DNA from: Canna indica
Lineage: Eukaryota; Streptophyta; Magnoliopsida; Zingiberales; Cannaceae
NCBI GenBank assembly: GCA_034359265.1
Contig: CP136895.1
Coordinates: 51,850,001-51,914,000 of the forward strand
DNA length: 64,000 nucleotides
Direction: 5' to 3'
Shown: in pieces, positions 21,385 to 32,423 of the stretch
Layout of the letters: every line of letters starts with the position of its first letter
How positions within the stretch are numbered: position 1 is the stretch's first letter
Notes under the pieces: generated by a model
The model's database searches: none
The model's input: only the letters and a program-made list of their open reading frames with translations
Told to the model about the DNA's origin: nothing
Translations under genes and position numbers: made by a program

Positions 21385-22330
21385 CTAGCTGTAATAGGCC
21401 CGCAGGGAGGTCGCGTTCCAAGATCGCCGTAGTTCTCGCTTGGAGAGTTCTGCTATTATGTAGGCACCTTTTCCGAGGACCTCTGTGATCCGATAGGGGT
21501 CTTCCTAGTTTGGGGCAAGCTTGCCTTCTCTGTGGTTCGATCTTCCGTAGAACTAGATCTCCTTCCGCAAAGTTTCTTGGCCCGACACATTTATCATATT
21601 TTTGGGCGATAGTGAGCTTCATCGTATCTTCTCTGATTTTGGAGAGTTCGGCGACTCGAGCTTTTTGACTTACCCTGTTCCTCTAAAGCAATTCTGTAGA
21701 GGCTAGGACCTGTGATCTCAGTGGGGATCATGACCTCTGCTCCATAAACGAGTCGGTAAGGGATTTTCGAGGTGGAAGACTGAGTTGTTGTGTTGTAACT
21801 CCAAAGTACTTCGGGTAATTCATCGACCCAGTAGGCCTTGACTCGGTCAAGCTTTTTCTTTAACCGGATTAGGATTACCTTGTTGGCAGCCTCATTTAAG
21901 CCATTCATTTGTGGGTGCTCCACATACGAGAAGAGTTGTTCGATGCCGAGATCCGTGCAGAACTCTTGGAATCATCGATCCGTGAATTGAGTCCTGTTGT
22001 CGCTAACGAGTTCTCATGGTATTCCAAATCTGCATATGATATTCTTCTAGATGAAATTTTGGACTTTATCTATTGCAATCGTTTTTAGGGGTTCAACCTC
22101 TATCCACTTGGTGAAGTAGTCGATAGCTACGACCAAGAATTTTAATTGCCCAAGTGCTAGGGGTAAGGGGCCGAGGATATCTATTCTCTATTTGTGGAAC
22201 GACCAACTGACGTCTGAATTGTGCAAGGGTTCAAGTTGTAGTTGAGAAACTTCCGAGAACCTTTGGCACTTTTCACTTTTTTTGACGTAAAGGCCGCAGT
22301 CTATCTTCATCATCTGCTAGAAATAGCCGC
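21385..22330 (-). pseudogene. Tat integrase, block A
   Basis: Minus-strand integrase. From right to left: ILGPLPLALGQLKFLVVAID (core, first Asp, about 22180-22110), ELVSDNRTQFTD (second Asp, about 22010-21975), NGLNEAANKVIL with the catalytic Glu (about 21905-21870), then YDKCVGPRNFAEGDLVLRK (about 21590-21540) and the end LRAYYS-stop at 21385. Stops and frame changes at several points (about 22195, 22050, 22012 and near 21650 and 21520). Confidence 0.82.
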
Positions 22331-22637
22331 CTCGGAGGATTTTGGCTACCAACGACCTTCCTCCGATGTGGTTACCCCAGATGACCATTATAGTGGCTAT
22401 TCGCGGTTGGGCGACACACTTGAGGAGTGGTCGGGAGAGCCCTCTTTTGTAGAGCTGATTATCAAGGAGCGTGTAATATCTTGCCATTCTTTTGAATCTG
22501 TCTGGGTTAGGGGTGCCTTCTGGGATTTCACCCTACCTGCGATAATTAATGTAAGGGGTTCTCCAATCTACGCCTTGTTCAATTGTCTGGACTTCGTGTG
22601 TGGTGTCATCCAGTTGGATGCTCGGGTGTCCGAGGAC

Positions 22638-23110
22638 TTATAGAATGATCGACCTATTATTTTGGGGTTTTTTGGAGCTAGCAAGTTTGGATAGAAAGTC
22701 GGCCCTAGTGTTTTTCTCCCGAGGTATGTGTTGAATTACACAGCTATCGAAATCAGTGATTAGAGATTGTACTGGCGCAAGGTACCTTTCGAGTGAAGTA
22801 TCTCTGGCCTGGTAGGTTCTGTTGACTTGCCCCATGACAAGCTACGAGTCAGTTTTTACGACAATGCTTCGAACTTTCACTTCTTGTGTGAGTTTTAATC
22901 CAGCTTTTAGAGCTTTGTACTCCTCCTGATTGTTGTTGGCTTTAAACTGGAATTGGAGGGATTGTTCTAGCGTGATTCCCTGGCCATTTTCTAGAATGTT
23001 GCTTGCCCCGCATCCCTTTTCGTCGGAAGCGCCATCCATGAACAATGTCATTTTGGGCAAGCTTTGTTGATATCGGTGAAGTCGACGCACATTCGCCCCA
23101 TGAGTTCGGG
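22638..23110 (-). pseudogene. Tat second RNase H with an RT-derived insert, block A
   Basis: LFMDGASDEKGCGASNILE (about 23049-22995) and NNQEEYKALKAGLKLTQE mark the additional, plant-type RNase H of Tat elements; it continues after a break as MGQVNRTYQARD. Directly upstream on the minus strand (23110-23062) lies VDFTDINKACPK, which belongs to reverse transcriptase and is found again in its proper place at about 24085-24050. Block B keeps the last part of this odd join, so the join predates the duplication. Confidence 0.8.
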
Positions 23111-24310
23111 CTTAGTCAGCACCTACCGGATGGGCTACTCAGTGTGTACTTGAGTGTGGTGGCTCTAGAAATATGGTCTCAACCTTCGAGCCGAAATGAC
23201 TAGGGCGAAGGCGAGTTTTTCGAGCTTTTGGTATCTGATTTTTGGTCCTTGGAAAACTTTGCTGACAAAGTAAAATAGGTTTCTAGTCCTTTTCCTGCTC
23301 TCGAATCAGGACCGAGCTAAGGGCGTTCTCCATGATAGTAAGGTAGAGAAAGAGGATTTCTCCTTGTCGTTGTTTGTCTAAAACTGTTGGGCTTGTGAGG
23401 AATCGTTTGAGATCTTCGAAAGCTTGTTCGCATTTCTCATCGCAGCGGAAGTTTTGCTTTTTCCGCAATATTTTAAAGAAAGGGGCGGCTCGGTTGGCCG
23501 ACCTAGAAAGGAATATATATATGGAAAGTGCCGCTAGCCTTCTTGTGAGCTATTGTACCTCTTTTATATTGCGTGGGCTTCTCATTTCTTGAATAGTGCG
23601 ACACTTTTCTGGATTGGCCTCTATTTCTCGTTGTGTCAACATGAAACCGAGGAACATTCCACCTTGCACTCTGAAGGTGTACACTCCGAATTTATCCTTA
23701 TGTTATAGTGTCTGAGCTGATTGAAGATCTCGATGAGGTCGTTGTAGTGATTGCCTGTGATAGGCATTTTGGCCACCATGTCATCGACATATACCTCCAT
23801 GTTGCGGTCTATTTGCTTCTCAAAGACTATGTTCATTAATCGTTAGTATGTAGCTCCTGCATTTTTGAGTTCGAAAGGCATCACCTTATAGTAGAAATTT
23901 GCGTGCTCAGTGATGAAAGCCACTTTTCTTCCTCGCTCGGGTGCATCCGAATTTGGTTGTAGCCTGAATAGGCATCCATGAAGCTTAAGTATTGATATCC
24001 TGATGAGCAATCGACGAGCTTGTCGATGCTAGGGAATGAGTGTGAATCTTTCGGACAAGCTTTGTTGAGGTCGGTGAAGTCGACGCACATTCGCTATTTT
24101 CCCAAATGTTTTTTGACCATGACAACGTTCGCAAGCCATGTTGTGAAACGAATATCTTTGATGAACTTCTCTTTTAGCAACTTTGTGGTCTCCTCGAGGG
24201 ACGCCTATTATCGCTTGGCTCCAAGTTTTTGCTTTTTCTGGGTGACTGGTTTGACGCAGGGGTTGATGGCCAGTCGGTAGGTGTCCATGCGAAAAGGTTG
24301 ACATTATTTT
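23111..24310 (-). pseudogene. Tat reverse transcriptase and first RNase H, block A
   Basis: Right to left: CVDFTDLNKACPKD...DKLVD (about 24090-24000), MDAYSGYNQIRMHPSEEEK (about 23980-23925), VYVDDMVAKM with the catalytic Asp pair (about 23795-23765), CDEKCEQAFEDLKRFLTSP (about 23445-23390) and ENALSSVLIREQEKD (about 23330-23285). Frame breaks occur around 23880, 23640 and 23480. The connection and first RNase H tail degrade towards 23111. Confidence 0.8.
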
Positions 24311-24411
24311 TGAGTAGGCTACTTAGCCGTACTTTGAGCTCATTGGGGAAGTGTGCTCCAATATAAGTTACTTATTCGGGGGATATCTTGGTCTATACGG
24401 GATGCAGGTCG

Positions 24412-25585
24412 TCAGCTGGCTGGGGGCGCTTCTAGATGTTTCCTCTGGGATCCAAATCTGATATATTTGGCTGGGGTTTTGCCGACTTGAGTTTTAGGCA
24501 CTTGTTGTAGCATGCGCGAGCTTCCCTTTGGTCTGCATGAATGACTCCTACTTTCATCTACGATATAGGGAATTTTATGGCGAGGTGAGGAATAGATACT
24601 GCGACCCATATTCAAGGAGGGCTGACCCAAGATCATATTGTAGGGGCTCGCACACTGGATGACCAGGAATTATATGTCTTTTGTTCTGGTTCTCGGTGCG
24701 GAGCCGAATGTGGTGGCCATTCATAAGTGGCCTTTGACATTTACAAGATCTCTTGAGAAGCTAACAAGCTCTTTGTGGTATGGATGTAGCAAGGATTCGC
24801 TTATACCCATTCTTTCGAGCGTTGGTAGAAGAGTACGTCGGCAGAGCTTCCTTGGTCCACCAGAACTTTCCTAACAAGGAAGCTAGCAACGAACACAGAA
24901 ATAATGACAAGATCATGCAAGTTCCTATCAATCCCTTGATAATCAGAGTCGTAGAAAGATATTACCAATGTGGATATGTGTGGCCTTTGTGACCAAGTTG
25001 TTTCGCCGACGATCATAATTGTCTGGAGCGATTGTGTTTCGGAACTGTCTTCTCCAGCAAATCCCGTTATGTAGTTAATAACTCCTTGGGCGCTGGGGTA
25101 AGACCGCTCACTTTTTGGGTTACGGTCATCTGCTATATCATCGAGTTGTGGGGTCTGACTGAGGCCCCGATGTGATTGGTAACTTGGCCAGATGTAGTGG
25201 TTGAGGTGACCTTCTCTGATCAATCGCTCGATCTGATCAGGGAGGACCATACATTCTTCGGTGGTGTGTCCAAAGGTCTGGTGGAATTCACAGCTTTTGC
25301 TCTTGTCGCTTCTGTATGAGGATTTTGAGATTTCAGGGCGGCTCGGGGGCCTAAGCAATTATAGATAATGTACTTCTTGTAGTATTGTTTCCCTTGAGTT
25401 ATTAAAGGATGTGTACCTTTCAAATCAGTTGCTCGGACAAGGTGAGAACCTCGGCATCATGTGGTAACTTTGTTCGTGGTGATTGTGATCCTCCTTTTTC
25501 TCACTCCGCTTCTTGAATTTTTTGTCTTCGATGCTGGCTCTGAGGTTTTGCCAGTCGACCCTCTTCGCCTCTTGTTGATCTTCTA
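24412..25585 (-). pseudogene. Tat gag C-terminus and aspartic protease, block A
   Basis: CEFHQTFGHTTEECMVL (about 25295-25245) is the short Cys-His motif at the end of Tat Gag. The protease follows: LVISFYDSDYQGI..., active site VLVDQGSSADVLF (about 24865-24827), then MILGQPSLNMGRSIYSS (about 24636-24586). The active-site triplet is Asp-Gln-Gly where Tat proteases usually have Asp-Asn-Gly. The frame is open from 25358 to 24801, then broken. Confidence 0.8.
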
Positions 25586-25589
25586 TTAT

Positions 25590-25855
25590 TATAAAATTTG
25601 TCGCTTTATATTTGTCAATGGATATGATAAGATAATAAATGAAAGAGAAGATTAAATAGGAATATAATATTAGTAATCAAATATTCTTCAATTTTGTATA
25701 TTATAATATGGGATATAAAATTGATATCATATTTGATGTGCACTGAATATAATATTAATTTTATAATATTTTAATCTGAATACTAAATAAATAAAGAATT
25801 AAAATTTATTTTATATCTTATTTTTTTTCATTCCACGAAGTAAACATGTCTTTAA
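25590..25855. mobile_element. Degenerate MITE related to 26290-26494
   Basis: AT-rich sequence sharing ATATAAAATTGATA-like and GATGTGCACTGAAT-like stretches with the MITE at 26290, and ending in GAAGTAAACATG where that MITE ends in GAAGCAAATAT. Ends too decayed to place exactly. It marks the truncated right edge of the Tat element. Confidence 0.45.
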
Positions 25856-25888
25856 TGACTTGGGACCCAATAGTAGCAAATTAATGTG

Positions 25889-26285
25889 CGAAGAAGCATT
25901 TGGCATTCCACTTTGCTCTTGTAATAAAGCTGAAACACAAATAGCTTTATTACACAAATTCGGAGCTAACAAGGAAACATTAAGAAAGATAGGCTAATAA
26001 GAATGGGAACATCAAGTGTATGCCCCTCGAATTAAGGTTGTTTTGCTACACAAATAATAATGCTATTAATATTGGTAACAATATTATTGTGCATCAAATT
26101 AGCAATCATCATGTGCTAGGCCTAGGATACACTAGAAAGAACAAATTGAGTTACCATAACCTAACAAGGTTGAGTGAGGTGTGAGCCCTTCCAACTACGT
26201 ACACATACCCTATTGCACTTGAAAAATCTTATCCTCTAAGCACGAGAGAGGGTACTATTTTGAAAGATATTCAATCACACAAACA
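25889..26285. repeat. Block A right flank, duplicated at 49056-49593
   Basis: Non-coding sequence nearly identical to 49056-49593 in block B. It lacks the MITE present there (empty site CAAGTG at 26013-26018), and it has two copies of ACACAAAT about 21 bp apart where block B has one. It shows that blocks A and B are copies of a segment larger than any single element. Confidence 0.85.
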
Positions 26286-26289
26286 CTTA

Positions 26290-26494
26290 GGGCATGTTTG
26301 CTTCATAGATTAAGGAAGGATACGATAAGAAATGGATAAATATTCATTATTTGTTTAGTATATAAATTAGAAAAAAAATATGAATAGAAGAATATAAAAT
26401 TGATAATATATCTGATGTACACCGAATTTAAAAAATTCATATTCAATCATCCACTATTTATTATCCAATCCTATCTAATGAAGCAAATATATCA
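26290..26494. mobile_element. MITE, about 205 bp (copy 1)
   Basis: Starts GGGCATGTTTGCTTCAT and ends ATGAAGCAAATATATCA, imperfect terminal inverted repeats, flanked by TTA on both sides (26287-26289 and 26495-26497). A second copy is at 49160-49358. The TTA flank suggests PIF/Harbinger (Tourist-like), but the other copy has a different flank, so the class is open. Confidence 0.7.
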
Positions 26495-26497
26495 TTA

Positions 26498-27362
26498 GAG
26501 GGAAAAAAACTTCCTTCCATATCATGGCAAGGGAGTTAAACATGTTTTTTCTTTCATTAGTTGTAACTTTAGGGAAAAAATGTAAGATTTTTTTAGGTAT
26601 TCACTCTTTGAATCAATTAAGGATTCATAGGTATGCGTAATTTTTAGCATCTTATTATATACTATAGGATTTTGGATTGAACCGCAAGCATAGCAAAACA
26701 TCATGAACAAGCATCAAATGAGAAATCCTTTTATAACAATTGAAACCAACTCATTTTAATAATTAGCATATCAACACAAGCATTTGTTTATAAGGGTAGA
26801 TAACAAGTAAGAAACAAGTAAGAGTTGGTAAGAACTCAATGGGGAAATAGTAACATAAGGCTTAGCCATATCATTTTAAGCATTTTTACCCATGGATGCA
26901 TAATAACAATGAGCGATCTCTTGGACTTCTAGAATATTGCCATGTAATTAATACAATGACCATATCAATGTTCTCGTATCTTAGTTTCAAGCATATCTTA
27001 TATGGAAAAATTTATATATAACTCTGACATTTCCTAATTCCTATAATTAAAGCCAAACTAACTTCATGTATTGAGACAAGATTATAAACTAATTAAGCAC
27101 AACTAAGAATCCAATGACCCCTGAAACCTAAACTGCAATGCTTCCTCCTCTACCTCCTCTTCCATTTTAATTAGCTTCTACATGGCTTCGACATTATCGT
27201 TGCCGTGGAGCACATTCCATTGACAAGTAGTTAAGACAACTATGCTACTCTTCCTTCTCATTCTCGAACAGATTTTACAATCCCAATAGCTCTTCGATTT
27301 ACCGTTAAAACTTCTACGAAAATGCTACCGAAAATATCATCTTCTGCGATGGCAAGTAGCAG
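26498..27362. other. No feature recognised
   Basis: AT-rich sequence without a convincing gene, repeat or RNA. Only short chance open frames on either strand. Confidence 0.6.
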
Positions 27363-28526
27363 TCATAATGATCTGTCACATAAGAGGTGGTCGTAGCTAA
27401 CCTGCGACTGCGACTCTAGCTGTCGCAAATAATAAAGATTGCGATCGACATAACGACGACTAGCAGACGTCACAGAACCGATCGTGGACCAACTGCAACG
27501 AACAAGTGTTCGTCGCAGTACTGTCGCCTTATCATTTGCCACAGCTGTACGCGACCAAGTCGATTCACCTTCCACGACGATTTCACAGTCGTAGTGACGT
27601 CTCAAAAGTCTACTTTATTTTTTTAAATTACTTTAAAACAAAAATTCTAGTTTACAAGTATATTGAATTAAAATGTATGAAGAAAGAGACATCAAATTGT
27701 AATAAGAGTCATCAAAATATAATAGATATCAAAATGTAATATGTACATCGTATCAAGTACATCAAACAAATACATAAATGATGAGGCAACGACGAGGGAG
27801 GTGGCGATGAGAGGGCTACATGGGGAGCGTATCAATCAGCGTCGACGATGATGATGGATTTGATGATACTGATATCGTCATGCCGAATGATGGGGGAGGC
27901 AGAGGGGCCGGAGCACCAGGTATGTATGAAGCTATCTGTGCGATATAGTGGGCCACCGCGCCATATACTAGGCCTTCTACGTCACAGTGTCCCTCATAGC
28001 AGCCATGTCGATGTTGATGCGTGCTTGAGCAGTCTTGTGGCCGTTAATTGGTCCTGATACATGTGTGATGTTGATGGACTAGCGACGGAGGAGGTGATGG
28101 CAGACAACCCTGTACCATGTGGTTGCAGCAACTCCCGTGTGTGGGCCGTTGTGCCAATGTCATATACACGACTGTGGTCGACGCCTGCCACTTGCATCCA
28201 TGCGTCAGCATCAAGCTGATGCTACATAAGATCATCTCCCCACTAAGTCACCAACTCAGTATACGTGGTCTTTAAAGAAAATAAAGTTGATTAATTTACT
28301 TAATTAGAACTAGATAAAAATAATTTAAATACCAACTTAACAAAATATTAACTTACCAGTATCATCTCCAACCTCCCCCTAATGAACTCACCACGGCGAG
28401 GACCATGCTAATATCTATGCGTCTCCTCGAAGACCCTCAAAGGATCAGCCAGGATGAGCGTCCCCTGCTCATCTCGCGTCTCCTGTAATGAAATAAATAT
28501 AATTACTTTTTCTATAATAATAATAA

Positions 28527-28558
<32 letters not shown>

Positions 28559-28752
28559 ATTAGCTACCAATCAACGCTCATGGCTGCTGAATGGGATGGA
28601 ATCTCTAGTATGTCGGGCGACAGATACCTCGACTAGCGTCATCCAATTCTAGTGTGCCGTCCGGGAGGCACCCTGCCACCCCTTTGATGCCTAGATGTTG
28701 TATAGTCGATCTCATATGTTGATCGGCATCCAGATTGTCACGTGTCCCCCGA
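27363..28752 (-). pseudogene. CACTA (En/Spm) fragment: PF03004-type transposase protein
   Basis: 27370-27610 is dense in short cgtcgca / tgcgac inverted motifs, like CACTA subterminal repeats. On the minus strand at about 28670-28570 the translation gives WQGASR...ARHTRDSIPFSSHER, matching the plant En/Spm transposase family (PF03004) pattern ending HTGGSI.F..H. Probable introns are visible with rc splice donors (acttacc at 28352-28358) and acceptors, the same exon pattern as in 45370-46560. One in-frame stop and no full frame, so non-functional. Confidence 0.6.
28528..28557. repeat. Microsatellite (TTA)n
   Basis: Nine to ten perfect ATT/TTA repeats inside what looks like an intron of the minus-strand CACTA gene. 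Confidence 0.9.
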
Positions 28753-28890
28753 CACTACAAGAAAATAGACTTTCAGCAACAAATTAATTACCAACAAACT
28801 AATTTGTTGGTATTACCAATAAAATTACCAACAAATATATCATTTGTTGGTATTGCCAACAAAATTACCAACACAGTTGTTAATACAACA
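28753..28890 (+). mobile_element. CACTA element terminus
   Basis: CACTACAAGAAAATAG (28753-28768) is the classic end of plant CACTA transposons, facing right. It is followed by subterminal inverted motifs such as TACCAACAAA...TTTGTTGGTA (about 28787-28813) repeated several times. No matching opposite end was found, so it is a truncated end placed against other CACTA-derived sequence on its left. Confidence 0.8.
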
Positions 28891-29165
28891 GTCTTAGTTG
28901 TATACCACAAAAGGCCAAAGTTAACACAGTTTCACCAGAGTGAGTATTATCTCATTAGCATTTCTCAACCCGATCAAACCATCCAGGAACAGTTGTTGAC
29001 AAGATGAAGAAGGGTAAGATACTGAGTCACAGATATATTCATGAAGCAGGGTCGAGTCAAAGATATCTTATAAGCGACTAGGGCTTCCAGAAGAAAGGCA
29101 ACTCAACACCCCTCTCAAATTCCAAGCAAAAGGGGCTCCTGCATCATAAGCCTCGTGGTGTTAAC
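28891..29165. other. No feature recognised
   Basis: Moderately GC-balanced sequence between the CACTA end and the exon-like frame; no motif, repeat or gene seen. Confidence 0.5.
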
Positions 29166-29357
29166 TCACCGCAATCCGTCGGCCTCGGGTCCCCATCCAT
29201 CTCGGTCATCGCAATTGACCTTGCGCCTCCCACCTTCCTCATAAGCCCCATGATACGAACCCATAACAATCTCTGATTTGCCCACTACCAGCCCAAGGCT
29301 GACTCCCAGAAGAGGAAAACTCATAGCACTTTCCACTCCATGCCAAAACTCATGCAT
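29166..29357 (-). other. Exon-like minus-strand ORF, origin unknown
   Basis: A 63-codon frame starting ATG 29357 with no known domain. A good minus-strand TATA box (rc of TTTTATATATAGACCC, about 29377-29392) lies about 25 bp upstream, which is too close for this ATG but fits the internal ATG at 29324. A splice-donor-like GGTGAGTTAA follows the end of the frame (rc of about 29161-29170). It could be a first exon of a host gene, a captured fragment or an LTR leader. No second exon was recognised. Confidence 0.25.
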
Positions 29358-29399
29358 GCAGGAAAAAGAAGAGGCATGGGGCTTTTATATATAGACCCA

Positions 29400-30235
29400 A
29401 GAAAGGTCACCTATCTAATGGCCATTGGTCCCTACCGCAACTAACGAAGCCAGACCCGTCAACTGACAACAAGCACTTGAGTGCCTTGGAAATCGACAGT
29501 TGAATGTTCAAAGTCATAATTATCCTCTTGTCAGAATTAAAAGTTCAGTAGGCGACGGACGGGCACACAAAAATGTGCCCTTTCCTCCTTACAATCGCCA
29601 CATTAACTATAGAAATCGAAGAGTTGCGAGGCAATGAAATCAATGCCACACTGAGATCTCAATGCCACGAAATCAATTAAAAGCAGTTTGGCTAAGAAAG
29701 GAACACAGCAAAAACTCATACACTGGCTCAAGGTTAGAAACTTGGCAAAGAACTCGGCAGGCATATAGAAATCGACACAGTACTAGAGCTCGGGAGGAAG
29801 TCCTCTGACTCTGACCAAGCTCGGGGGCTATGGATTGGAGTAGCATTTTGAGCCCGACCGAATTAGATCAAGTCATGAACTAGACTCAAGTCAAGTCACT
29901 TACAACCTAGCCGCAGGGACCATACAAAGACATCAGCGTTTCTCATTAATTACTAGGGATGTAATAGTAATGAGCCCGACATCTCCAGAATAAACTTCGA
30001 CCCATTTCGGGCACATCCCTACGAAATTCAAGGAGACATTATCGCCCCGAGACATATATCCCTATCTTGCACTATAAACATACACAATGTATATTAGGTA
30101 TAATCTCGATTCTAATACCATACCCACTACTTGAAATTTCTTTCTTACTTGAGCGTTAGAGTGTCTTTACAAGTCCTCTTGTTGTAGTCGCACCGAACCA
30201 GTAGATGCGAAGGACCGCATCACCATGGCTTCAGG
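29400..30235 (+). mobile_element. Tat-type gypsy 3' end with LTR
   Basis: A polypurine tract AGCTCGGGGGCT (29818-29829) of the kind found before Tat-lineage LTRs is followed by TG at 29831 and an LTR-like sequence with a TATA box (CACTATAAACATAC, about 30070-30083) and the TTACTTGAGCGTTAGAGTGTC sequence (about 30146-30166) common near the end of these LTRs. It ends around 30235. The upstream 430 bp is non-coding 3' region. No pol is left. Confidence 0.6.
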
Positions 30236-30439
30236 CAAAAACATATTATATTTATTTTCATATTATAATTAAAATTATATACTATATTAATACAATATTA
30301 TTATATTTATGAGTGGAAGACATTTTAGTCATTTAAAATCTACTAGGTAATTATTCTTGAAAAAATGCAATTACTTATGTCAACCAAACATATATTTGTG
30401 GAAATTCAATTCATTGGATGACAATCGTTTTATTTTTTT

Positions 30440-30751
30440 GGGTTGGATTTGGTGAAAATAACAGGTGATTAATTGGTTAAATAATCATATCACTAGACCA
30501 AATATCCTACTTCTCAAAATTATAAATATATTAAGTAAAAATCTTACTTAATATATCATATTTTTGAATAGAAGGTAAACGATGGAAATGAAATTTGGTT
30601 GGGAGGATTTAGTAGAGATGACAATGGATTTAGGACCTCTTGCATCCTAAGTAAAAATCTTATTAGTAAATTAACTGAAGTTTATATAATTAGTTTATTG
30701 TTCATTAATTATTATTTTTCATTAGAATGCTTTAATATCAAAACAAACCAA
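30440..30751. repeat. Partial tRNA-Pro unit pieces
   Basis: Two short matches to the tRNA-Pro on the minus strand are scrambled here: its 5' half (about 30484-30507, CACTAGACCAAATATCC) and its variable region to anticodon arm (about 30628-30648). From about 30670 the sequence aligns with units at 33245 and 37870 (TTATTATTTTTTCATTAGAATGG type). Confidence 0.5.
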
Positions 30752-31983
30752 ACCTGTGAACCCACTTGTGCTCAAGTGGTAGTAACATCTGGGTATATTA
30801 CCTGTAGGTTTCGGGTTTGGTCCCTCATTGTAGTGCTTTATGCGCCTCTTTCCACGTCTATATGTATGTCTTGTAATGTGCATTGTGTGTATATTGCCAC
30901 GCAGTGGCAGACATAGAATTTTCAATGAGGGGGATCTAATTTAGGATATAAAAAATTAATAAATATTATTTTAACTCTTTATTTTCAAATTTTTTAATTA
31001 AAATCACAGCTTATAATAGTACAAATTTCTTTTTCTATGTTTATATATTGAAAATATTGTTAAAATATTTAAATTAAAAATAATTAAAGTTCCTGTGAAA
31101 ATTCTTTCATCTAAATTATCCAAAGCAAACTCTACTATGATGCGGTCGCAGCCTTACTCATCTCGAGTGCCAACTTTGTGAAGCTATATGAAGAAAACTA
31201 AAAAATTAGTAAGAGATTTAACAAAATTATAAATACATATAGAAAAATAATTGTTCTTTGTTGCATTAATAGTACTTAATATTATATTAAAAGTAAAAAC
31301 TAACTTGACACCGTGAAGATGTATTATATAATTAATATAGATGTATTTTAGATTTGAATTCTCAATTAAATAAATTTTACAATCATGGATGAAATATAAC
31401 ATAATTTTTATTCATTTTCTTGGATGTTTGATGAGAAAATTAATTATTCAATCATATATTGAATAACATATACGCAAAAGTTCACACAAATTTATAGTAT
31501 GAGCATGGATAATAGCATAGAAAAAATATTAAAAATAAATTAAACCAACATGAGAGCTTTAGATGTAAAAAATTAATAGAGAAAATTTTGAACTTAGCTT
31601 ATAAACTAATAGAGAAAATTTTGGAATTTTTTTAATTAAAAAAATCAGATTTTATATTTAGCCATTACGAAAAAAGGTAAATAATGAATATAAAAGACAA
31701 GAGAAGAGATTCGAACCTAAGATCTATAAGTAAAAAACTTAAAGTAACTAACCACTAGGCTATGAATACATTAGCGAAAAAAATTGAAATTAATAATAAT
31801 AATGTAATTTTACACTATATTTTTTTTAAAAATTATCAAATTATATTTAATATTTGATATTTTGAAAATTTTCAGGGGGGGGCAGTGACCCCCTTGGCCC
31901 TAGTGTGGGTCCGCCCCTACTTCCACGTGTATGCTTTGTAATGACTATGTTATAAAATCATTTTTTTAAAAAAATAAATAAAT
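30752..31983 (+). mobile_element. tRNA-derived SINE split by a later insertion
   Basis: Pol III A-box-like TGTGCTCAAGTGGT (about 30767-30780) and B-box-like GGTTTCGGGTTTGGTCC (about 30807-30823), a short body, and a tail AAAAAAATAAATAAATA (about 31967-31983). AAACCAA flanks both ends (30745-30751 and 31984-31990). The paralogous units at 33311 and 37936 have the uninterrupted site. An unrelated 1-kb element (30902-31922) sits within the body. Confidence 0.75.
30902..31922. mobile_element. Non-autonomous DNA element nested in the SINE
   Basis: Begins CAGTGGCAGACATAG and ends GTGGGTCCGCCCCTAC, resembling the widespread plant repeats with imperfect 'AGTGGCGGAC...GTCCGCC' ends. CCACG flanks both sides (30897-30901 and 31923-31927). 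The interior is AT-rich and non-coding, with a tRNA-like piece (AGATTCGAACCTAAGATCT, about 31710) on the minus strand. Superfamily not determined. Confidence 0.5.
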
Positions 31984-32351
31984 AAACCAAGCATGATTTA
32001 TATTTGGCTTTGAAATATTTTCATAAAAATATTGAAATTATAGATTGAGAGGAAAATTCATATTTTGCTAAGAAAAAAAAGAGTACATATATAATTGTTA
32101 GTTTGTTACTATAACATTATCCCATATGCTACATAGTATATTCATATTTTTTGGTAATATAATATATTCATATTTTTATTTGGTAGAAAACCAAACCAAA
32201 CATGAATTTAAATTCCGTTTTGAAATGGTTTGATAGAAAAATAAAATAAAATTACATATTGAAAAGAAAATTCATATTTAGTTGAGAAAAAAGGATAACA
32301 TGATTCGACTTGATACTAAGATGGTATAATAACTCATTTATAATTAAAAAA

Positions 32352-32423
32352 GGGGCATTCCGAGAATTGAACTCGGGACCTCTCGCACCCTAAGCGAGAA
32401 TCATACCACTAGACCAAACGCCC
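32352..32423 (-). tRNA. tRNA-Pro(AGG)
   Basis: The minus strand folds as a 72-nt tRNA: acceptor GGGCGTT with AATGCCC (one G-T pair) and discriminator C; D arm with GGTCTAGTGGTAT (A box); anticodon stem CTCGC/GCGAG with loop TTAGGGT, anticodon AGG; T stem CCGAG/CTCGG with loop TTCAATT. A run of six T follows on the minus strand, a Pol III stop. No intron. One change from the usual TTCGATT T loop (G to A) might weaken the B box. Only intact RNA gene seen; it lies in a unit duplicated at 33640 and 38297. Confidence 0.88.

Larger units (their letters stand above)
20871..25585 (-). mobile_element. Tat-type Ty3/gypsy element, 5'-truncated (block A)
   Basis: Minus-strand element read from right to left: gag end and protease, reverse transcriptase, RNase H, a second RNase H, integrase, then an LTR or 3' region next to the LINE piece. 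The extra plant-type RNase H and DQGSSADVL protease are marks of the Tat lineage. The 5' LTR and most of gag are missing on the right, where a MITE-like sequence begins at about 25590. Block B carries a second, shorter copy. Confidence 0.85.

Noticed and set aside
22242..22643. 133-codon plus-strand frame
   Set aside because: Antisense to the minus-strand Tat integrase and RNase H region, whose motifs are clear.
25889..26285. Host gene exon shared by blocks A and B
   Set aside because: No open frame or splice pattern in either copy, and indels between copies do not respect codons.
29831..30235. Solo LTR with defined ends
   Set aside because: The left edge has a polypurine tract, so it is the 3' LTR of a decayed element; no target duplication was found.
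31690..31770. Second tRNA gene on the minus strand
   Set aside because: Has a GGTTCGAATCTC-like T arm and TAGCCTAGTGGTTAG-like D arm, but no acceptor or anticodon stem can be formed.
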